Source of the DNA: Spirochaetales bacterium
GTDB taxonomy: Bacteria > Spirochaetota > Spirochaetia > Treponematales > UBA12059
DNA: 20,108 bases
Assembly: GCA_004525355.1 (NCBI GenBank)
Contig: SPCK01000003.1
Span: 1 to 20,108 of the forward strand
Reading direction: 5' to 3'
Shown: positions 15,177 through 20,108 of the stretch, in pieces
Layout of the letters: each line of letters opens with the position of its first letter
Numbering within the stretch: position 1 is the first letter of the stretch
Program-made: the position numbers and the translations under genes
Notes under the pieces: generated by a model
Databases searched by the model: none
Told to the model about the DNA's origin: nothing
The model's input: the letters and a program-made list of their open reading frames with translations, nothing else

Positions 15177-17159
15177 TCACTTGAGTGCCCGAGTCGCGTT
15201 CAGCACAGCCAGGAGCGCAACGCCCACGTCCGCGATGACAGCCTCCCACATGGCGGCCAGGCCAAAGGCGCCGAGTGACAATACGACCAGCTTGACCCCC
15301 AGCGCGAAGGCGATGTTCTGAACCACGATGCGCCTCGTTTTCTTGGCTCGGGAGATGGCCTCCGCCACGCGTGAAGGTTCGTCGGTCATCAGCACGACGT
15401 CAGCGCTTTCCACGGCCGCGTCCGAACCCGCGCCGCCCATGGCGATGCCCGCGTCCGCCCGTGCCAGCACCGGCGCGTCGTTCATCCCGTCGCCCACGAA
15501 CAATACCGAACCCTTGCCACGTTCCTGGTTTAGGATAGCTTCCAGCCGCTGCAGTTTGCCTTCGGGCAGGAGGCCGTGGTGTACTTCGTCGACTCCTGCC
15601 GCGGCGGCGGCCTTCCTCGCGGGAAACTCGCCGTCACCGGTGAGCATGGCCACCCGGTGGATACCCAGGTTCCTCAGTTCGTCCATGGCCTTTGCGGCGT
15701 CCTTTTTCAATCTGTCACCGAGTTCGATCCGGCCAGCGTAGCGTCCCGCCACCGCGACGTGTATGACCGTATCCGGCCCGTCCATGCATCGATGCGGGAT
15801 TTCTCTGAGGTGCAGGAGCTTGTCGCCGCCGGCCAGGACCTCGGTACCGCCGGTTCGCGCCATGGTGCCGTGGCCGGGGATCTCGGCATAGCTGCCTTCG
15901 TCGCAACCCGGCCTGGGACTTCCCGTAGCGTCCCACGCGGCGCGTATCGCGCGGGCCAGAGGGTGATTCGAGTGCGTACCCGCCGCCGCCGCGTGGCGCA
16001 GGAGCCCGACTTCGTCGAATCCGTTTTCAGGCCTCAGTTCGGCCACGGCGAACTTGCCGTCCGTCAGCGTTCCCGTCTTGTCGAATACAACCGTGCCCAC
16101 GTCAGCAAGCGCGTCCAGCACGGACGCTCCCTTGATCAGGATGCCGCGCCTGGCCGCACCGCCCAGCCCCCCGAAATAGCCCAGGGGGACGCTGATCACG
16201 AAGGCGCAGGGGCAGGAGATTACGAGTAGTACCAGCGCGCGGTAGATCCAGTCGGAGAAAACCTGGCCCGGGACGAACAACGGCGGAATGAGCGCTATCA
16301 GAAGCGCCGCGCCAACTACCGCGGGTGTATACCAGGCGGCGAAGCGGCTGATGAACAGTTCGGTCCGCGCCTTTGACTTGGATGCATTCTCAACGAGTTC
16401 GATGATGCGGGCAGCTGCCGAATCGGAGGCGGGTTTTTCCGCCCGTATGCTCAAGGCACCGTCACGGGAAATAAAGCCCGCCAGGGCTTCGTCTCCCGGA
16501 AGCGCCGGACGCGGCAGGCTTTCTCCCGTCATTGATGAAGTGTCAAACGATCCAGCGCCCTCGGTCACCGTGCCGTCGACGGGAACGCGCTCTCCGGGAC
16601 GTACGAGGAGGCTGTCCCCCGGAACTACTTCACCGGCCGGAAGCTCCACCCACTGCCCGTCACGGAATACCCGGGCAGTGTCGGGGCGCAGCGCCAGGAG
16701 GGTTTTTATGGATCGCCTGCTGTTGTCGGCAGCGCGTTCCTGCAGAAACTCGCCGATCTTGTAGAAAATCATGACGCCAACGGCTTCTTCCATCGCGCCG
16801 ATGGCGAAGGCGCCGAGGGAAGCGATGGACATGAGGAACAACTCATCGAATACCCTGCCCTTGAGGATATTCCTGGCGGCGCCCAGGAGAACATCGTAGC
16901 CGGCCAGGAGATATGCCGTTCCCAGGATTACGGCCGCGACGGAGCGACCCGCCAAGCCGACCGCCTTCTCCCACAGGAAAAATCCCGCGACTCCCAGGAG
17001 CAGGGCCGCGGCAAGACGCCAGAGTTCCGTTTTTTGAGCGCGGGTGAGGCTGGCCGGCTTCTGCACACCCTTGAAAGCGTCGGCGCGCACCCGTTCATGG
17101 GCGGCGCAGGAGGAGCAGCAGGAGCCATCGGTTTCGTATGTGCCGTTGATCACTTCCAC
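15177..17159 (-). CDS. cadA: Zn2+/Cd2+/Pb2+-exporting P1B-type ATPase
   Basis: 660 residues from GTG 17157-17159, five bases after the repressor stop; the frame is open further upstream, but that part overlaps the repressor and is not family-like. AGGAAAGG about 13 bases before the GTG is the likely ribosome site. Motifs: TGES (211-214), CPC in a membrane helix (316-318), DKTGTLT with phosphorylated Asp360, a SNHPLA histidine-proline motif, and GDGMNDAP. The helices after the P domain carry a Lys (GVKLVVL) and DVG (IADVGVALLAVLNA), the P1B-2 pattern for zinc, cadmium and lead. Instead of a full N-terminal heavy-metal domain it has a short tail with CCSSC (C14, C15, C18). It pumps metal out of the cytoplasm. 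Co-transcribed with the CadC-like repressor. Confidence 0.94.
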   Translation of the reverse strand: MEVINGTYETDGSCCSSCAAHERVRADAFKGVQKPASLTRAQKTELWRLAAALLLGVAGFFLWEKAVGLAGRSVAAVILGTAYLLAGYDVLLGAARNILKGRVFDELFLMSIASLGAFAIGAMEEAVGVMIFYKIGEFLQERAADNSRRSIKTLLALRPDTARVFRDGQWVELPAGEVVPGDSLLVRPGERVPVDGTVTEGAGSFDTSSMTGESLPRPALPGDEALAGFISRDGALSIRAEKPASDSAAARIIELVENASKSKARTELFISRFAAWYTPAVVGAALLIALIPPLFVPGQVFSDWIYRALVLLVISCPCAFVISVPLGYFGGLGGAARRGILIKGASVLDALADVGTVVFDKTGTLTDGKFAVAELRPENGFDEVGLLRHAAAAGTHSNHPLARAIRAAWDATGSPRPGCDEGSYAEIPGHGTMARTGGTEVLAGGDKLLHLREIPHRCMDGPDTVIHVAVAGRYAGRIELGDRLKKDAAKAMDELRNLGIHRVAMLTGDGEFPARKAAAAAGVDEVHHGLLPEGKLQRLEAILNQERGKGSVLFVGDGMNDAPVLARADAGIAMGGAGSDAAVESADVVLMTDEPSRVAEAISRAKKTRRIVVQNIAFALGVKLVVLSLGAFGLAAMWEAVIADVGVALLAVLNATRALK

Positions 17160-17164
17160 GGTTT

Positions 17165-17539
17165 TTATGCCTTTCCTTCCGCGGCGTGCTCGGAGGCGAG
17201 CGCTAGCAGGTAACGGACGTGCTCGTCGTCCAGGGAATAGAATACCACCTTGCCGTCCTTGCGTGGTTTGACAAGCCTCGCACGCCTGAGCACGGCCAGC
17301 TGATGGCTCATGGCAGACTGCGTCATGTCCAGTGCGGCGGAGAGGTCGCACACGCACAGCTCGTCCCCGAAGGCCAACGCGTTCAGTATCCGCAGGCGGG
17401 TGGGATCCCCGAGGACCTTGAACAAGTCAGATACGCCAAGCAGCCTGGCCGTTGGCATTTCCGCGACTTTGGCGGCGGCGACCGCGTCCGGGTGCACGGT
17501 CTGGCATGAGCACGTCTCAAGAACTGCAACCGGTTTCAT
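17165..17539 (-). CDS. cadC: CadC-like ArsR/SmtB-family metal-sensing repressor
   Basis: 124 residues from ATG 17537-17539 with GAGG upstream; an earlier in-frame ATG (17569) would lie inside the operator, so it is rejected. A winged helix is seen (LGDPTRLRILNAL, then DMTQSAMSHQLAVLRRARLV, then KDGKVVFYSL). Both classical metal sites are visible: N-terminal C10 and C12 with C62 and C64 (ELCVCD) make the CadC-type alpha3N thiolate site, and D105, H107, H118 and E121 make the D-x-H-x10-H-x2-E alpha5 zinc site. The spacing follows S. aureus CadC (C58, C60, D101, H103, H114, E117) with an offset of four. It should repress the cad operon and release DNA on binding Cd, Pb or Zn. Confidence 0.93.
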   Translation of the reverse strand: MKPVAVLETCSCQTVHPDAVAAAKVAEMPTARLLGVSDLFKVLGDPTRLRILNALAFGDELCVCDLSAALDMTQSAMSHQLAVLRRARLVKPRKDGKVVFYSLDDEHVRYLLALASEHAAEGKA

Positions 17540-17562
17540 GGTCACCTCGTTGTATGAATATA

Positions 17563-17610
17563 TGAGCAAGTATTCATGTATACTATATATCGACTCTCCG
17601 CAGTATTCAA
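17563..17610 (-). promoter_or_regulatory. Sigma-70 promoter and ArsR-type operator of the cad operon
   Basis: On the minus strand, TTGAAT (17605-17610) and TATAGT (17582-17587) are separated by exactly 17 bp. Just downstream, TGAATACTTGCTCA (17576-17563) matches the SmtB/ArsR core TGAA-N6-TTCA with one mismatch and covers the expected start site, so bound repressor would block transcription. A further TATTCAT (17552-17558 area) extends the symmetry. Confidence 0.78.
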
Positions 17611-17622
17611 GCCCCGGTGGAG

Positions 17623-17656
17623 AAAAATGTCGCCAGCCGGCGTGATTGGCGGCGAC
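17623..17656 (-). terminator. Intrinsic terminator of nadAB
   Basis: GTCGCC (17629-17634) pairs with GGCGAC (17651-17656). Past a bulged A, GCC (17636-17638) pairs with GGC (17648-17650). Read on the minus strand the stem is followed by A and five T (17623-17627). It begins two bases after the nadB stop and lies upstream of the cad promoter, insulating the two minus-strand operons. Confidence 0.78.
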
Positions 17657-17658
17657 GT

Positions 17659-19224
17659 TCAGTCGGTGCGATAATGGCAGCCTATGGAATGCTCGTTGTG
17701 CAGGGCGGCCCCTACGACCAGCTGCGCGACGTCGAGGCCGTTCCGCAATTCGATCAGATCCCGGCAGAGATTCGCGTCCTTGTAGAACTTCCGGATGCGA
17801 TGGGCGTGGTAACTCAGGTCCGCGTCGGCCCGCTCAAGTCCCTTGCGGGTTCGGACTATGCCGGCGTGGTTCCACATGGTCATCTTGATCTGGTTCCAGT
17901 CTTGGTAGACGAGGGCCAGTTCGACGGTTTCGGCGGCCACTGGGTACTTCCAGTCGGGAACCGCGTCTAGTCGCTCCGATCGTATTGGTACGGTATCCCT
18001 GACGATTCTCGCGGCGGCGCGTAGGCCCCAGAGAAGCCCCTCCAGGAGGGACGTCGAGGCAAGGCGGTTCGCGCCGTGGACGCCCGTGCAGGATATTTCG
18101 CCAACGGCGTACAGCCGCCCGATGGACGACCTTCCGTCTTCGTCGACCTTGACGCCTCCGCAGAAGTAATGGGCCGCGGGCGTCACCGGAATGGGATCCC
18201 GGGAGATATCCAGGCCGCCTTCCATGCAGGTGGACCATATTCCGCGGAAGCGTTCCCGTATCGGCTGTTCGCCATGATAGTAGTTTGCCAGGTCCAGGAG
18301 TACATAGCTCGTTCCCTGCCTGGCCATCTCCTCGATTATCGCTCTCGTCACTACGTCCCTCGGTGCAAGCTCGCCGAGCTCCGAGTAGCGATCCATGAAG
18401 AATTCGCCACTGGCGTTCATGAGCCTGGCGCCCTCACCCCGTAGCGACTCTGATATGAGGAATCGGCGTATATCCTTGTGGTAGAGCGTGGTGGGATGGA
18501 ACTGCACGAACTCTGCGTTGATGACGTCGGCCCCCGCCCTGTGCGCCATGGCTATCCCGTCGCCCGTGGCCTCGGGCGGGTTGGTCGTGTACTGGTAGAT
18601 ATTCCCGAGCCCCCCCGTGGCCAGAACGACGCACCGGGCCAGGATCGTGTCCACACGCCTGGATGCATTGTCCAGGGCGAAGCACCCGAATACTTCCCGT
18701 TCTTGGTACAGCTCCTGGCAATCGGTCGAGTGGTGGTTGTTTGTTATCAGGTCGATAGCCGTCGTGGCTGGTCGGATCTCCACGCCGATACGGAGCGCGT
18801 AGGCGCTCAAGGCTTTCTGGATGGCCTCGCCGCTACGGTCTTCATAGTGGAGTATCCGCCTCTCGGAATGGGCCGCCTCGCCGGTATAGTCCAGACCGCC
18901 GGATTTGTCCCTGCTGAAAGTGACCCCCACCTTGTCCATGAGGAAATCGAATACCAGGCCGGGTCCCTCTTCGGCCAGGCGGCGGATCGCCTCCGTCTTG
19001 CCGTAGAAGCATCCGGCGAGCTGGATGTCCGCCTCCAGGGCCGACGCGTCGTCGCCCTCCTTCCGGGCGATGATTCCTCCTTGCGCGTAGCGCGTATTCG
19101 TCTCGTCCGGGGAGTCCGCCTTGCTCAGCGCCAACACATCGAGACCGGCCTCCCTGCAAACGATAGCCGCGCTCAAGCCCGCGATGCCGGTGCCCAGGAT
19201 TAGGACGTCCCGTGCCTCTCTCAT
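17659..19224 (-). CDS. nadB: L-aspartate oxidase
   Basis: 521 residues. Flavin motif GTGIAGLSAA near the N-terminus (LILGTGIAGLSAAIVCREAG), NTRYAQGGI, and the succinate-dehydrogenase-like active-site signatures HPTTLY, SESLRGEGARL (substrate-binding Arg) and GANRLASTSLLEGL are all present, as is the C-terminal helical region. Length is normal. It oxidises L-aspartate to iminoaspartate with FAD, the first step of de novo NAD synthesis; in anaerobes fumarate can replace oxygen as acceptor. The product goes directly to NadA. The ATG overlaps the nadA TGA by four bases, so the two are translationally coupled. No nadC follows: the operon ends at a terminator. Confidence 0.96.
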   Translation of the reverse strand: MREARDVLILGTGIAGLSAAIVCREAGLDVLALSKADSPDETNTRYAQGGIIARKEGDDASALEADIQLAGCFYGKTEAIRRLAEEGPGLVFDFLMDKVGVTFSRDKSGGLDYTGEAAHSERRILHYEDRSGEAIQKALSAYALRIGVEIRPATTAIDLITNNHHSTDCQELYQEREVFGCFALDNASRRVDTILARCVVLATGGLGNIYQYTTNPPEATGDGIAMAHRAGADVINAEFVQFHPTTLYHKDIRRFLISESLRGEGARLMNASGEFFMDRYSELGELAPRDVVTRAIIEEMARQGTSYVLLDLANYYHGEQPIRERFRGIWSTCMEGGLDISRDPIPVTPAAHYFCGGVKVDEDGRSSIGRLYAVGEISCTGVHGANRLASTSLLEGLLWGLRAAARIVRDTVPIRSERLDAVPDWKYPVAAETVELALVYQDWNQIKMTMWNHAGIVRTRKGLERADADLSYHAHRIRKFYKDANLCRDLIELRNGLDVAQLVVGAALHNEHSIGCHYRTD

Positions 19225-20108
19225 ACCCGGCCCTCCGTTATGTCCATCATCAGGCGGAGTGACGTAGCCGCGTCGCGACGTTCCGCCGGGGGTACTCGAA
19301 TCTCGTGCAACAGGAAGGAACCGCCGGTTTCATGCCTGGTTATCGATGAAATGGACGCCTCGAGTGTGCCCAGGTCCGTCTTCGCCATGTTCATGCAGAA
19401 CGACGTTCGTAGCGGCGTAATGCCTCGGTCGGGGAACTCGCTTGCCAGCCTGGTCACGAAATTTGCCTCGGTGCCGATGGCCCAGGCCGAACCGGGGCCG
19501 CCTTCCCGAACCGCTTCGTAGATGCCTTCGGTCGATCCGGACAGGTCCGCCGCTTCCACGACGGCGCAGTCACACTCGGGATGGACGATGACCGTAATTC
19601 CCGGTACCCGCGTTCTGGCCGCAGCGACGTCTCCAGGCGTAAAACGTGTATGAACGTGACAATACCCGTCCCAGAGGAAAATCAAGCCCCGCGACGGGTC
19701 GCCCGGCCCCTTGATCGAACCGTTCCTGCCTATCCTGAATATCCGGTCATGCGCCACGCCCAGGGCGCGCGAGCAATTGATGCCCAGGTTGCAATCGGGG
19801 CTGAAGAAGACCGGCCTCCCGGCGTCCAGGAAGTGGCGCATTACTTTTACGGCGTTGCCGGAAGTGCAGACGGCGCCGCCGCGTTCCCCGGTCAGGGCCT
19901 TCATGTCGGCGTATGAGTTCATGTAGGTAACCGGGACGGCGGGAGCGGCCAGTATCCCGTCCAGCGCCGCGAGGGCTGCCCGGGCATCGACCGCGCTTAT
20001 CATGTCGGCCATCGGACAGCCAGCGTCCGTGTCCGGTATCATGACGGTCTGCCCGGGACTGGCCAGGATGGCCGCGCTCTCCGCCATGAAGCGTACTCCG
20101 CAGAGCAC
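19221..20108 (-). CDS. nadA: Quinolinate synthase (5' end outside window)
   Basis: 295 codons are visible; the gene runs off the right edge, so the N-terminal part (likely under 100 residues) is missing. The three expected ligands of the catalytic 4Fe-4S cluster are present: Cys in CGVRFMAESA at the edge, Cys in HPECD, and Cys in FCMNM near the C-terminus. Other family motifs are VTYMNSYADMKAL, CTSGNAVKVM, SPDCNLGINCSR and WDGYCHVHTRF. It condenses iminoaspartate with dihydroxyacetone phosphate to quinolinate. It is upstream of nadB with an ATGA overlap. The enzyme is oxygen-sensitive, in keeping with the anaerobic tone of the window. Confidence 0.95.
   Translation of the reverse strand: MLCGVRFMAESAAILASPGQTVMIPDTDAGCPMADMISAVDARAALAALDGILAAPAVPVTYMNSYADMKALTGERGGAVCTSGNAVKVMRHFLDAGRPVFFSPDCNLGINCSRALGVAHDRIFRIGRNGSIKGPGDPSRGLIFLWDGYCHVHTRFTPGDVAAARTRVPGITVIVHPECDCAVVEAADLSGSTEGIYEAVREGGPGSAWAIGTEANFVTRLASEFPDRGITPLRTSFCMNMAKTDLGTLEASISSITRHETGGSFLLHEIRVPPAERRDAATSLRLMMDITEGRV

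Noticed and set aside
17160..17357. 66-residue N-terminal extension of the metal ATPase
   Set aside because: It overlaps the repressor gene in another frame and is not ATPase-like; the GTG at 17159 directly after the repressor stop fits the operon.
1..20108. CRISPR arrays, insertion sequences, tRNA or rRNA genes
   Set aside because: No regularly spaced repeats, transposase-like proteins, terminal inverted repeats or cloverleaf-capable stretches were recognised in the gaps between genes.

Overview
The window carries 14 protein-coding genes (two cut by the window edges) and no rRNA, tRNA, CRISPR or insertion sequence that I can see. Gene content points to a motile, chemotactic, largely anaerobic Gram-negative-type bacterium with sigma-54. 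The chemoreceptor signalling domain and the frequent use of ATA for Ile recall spirochaetes of the Treponema/Spirochaeta group, but this placement is weak. Rows counted by hand give about 62-63% G+C in the flanking genes and about 53% or less in much of the middle block.

Layout. (1) 1-1519, plus strand: an Rrf2-family regulator (its first few residues lie outside the window) and a ferredoxin-like protein with many extra cysteines, ended by a good intrinsic terminator. (2) 2020-4197, plus: a dCache-type methyl-accepting chemotaxis protein. (3) 4317-6732, minus: lplA then lpd, giving lipoate ligase and the E3 subunit. (4) 7069-10081, plus: a complete TRAP transporter, dctP-dctQ-dctM, behind a near-consensus sigma-54 promoter. 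(5) 10168-11583, minus: a PAS / AAA+ / HTH sigma-54 activator. (6) 11810-15099, plus: E1alpha-E1beta-E2 of an acetoin-dehydrogenase-like 2-oxoacid dehydrogenase complex, behind a second sigma-54 promoter. (7) 15177-17539, minus: a CadC-like ArsR repressor and a Zn/Cd/Pb P-type ATPase with a clear sigma-70 promoter and operator. (8) 17659-20108, minus: nadA (5' end outside the window) and nadB, ended by a terminator.

The central story is region 3-6. The two sigma-54 promoters each have a pair of related dyads about 125-180 bp upstream, built on the half-site TGGA(A/G)CAGT, and the only sigma-54 activator in the window sits between the two operons. This looks like a self-contained regulon: a carboxylate-type TRAP importer, a lipoate-dependent dehydrogenase complex (E1, E2 and E3 split over two transcription units), the enzyme that attaches its lipoate, and the dedicated activator. 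The likely job is uptake of a small organic acid and its oxidative decarboxylation to an acyl-CoA plus NADH. The substrate is not identifiable from sequence. The enzyme looks acetoin-type, but TRAP transporters normally carry carboxylates, and that mismatch is the most interesting open question here.
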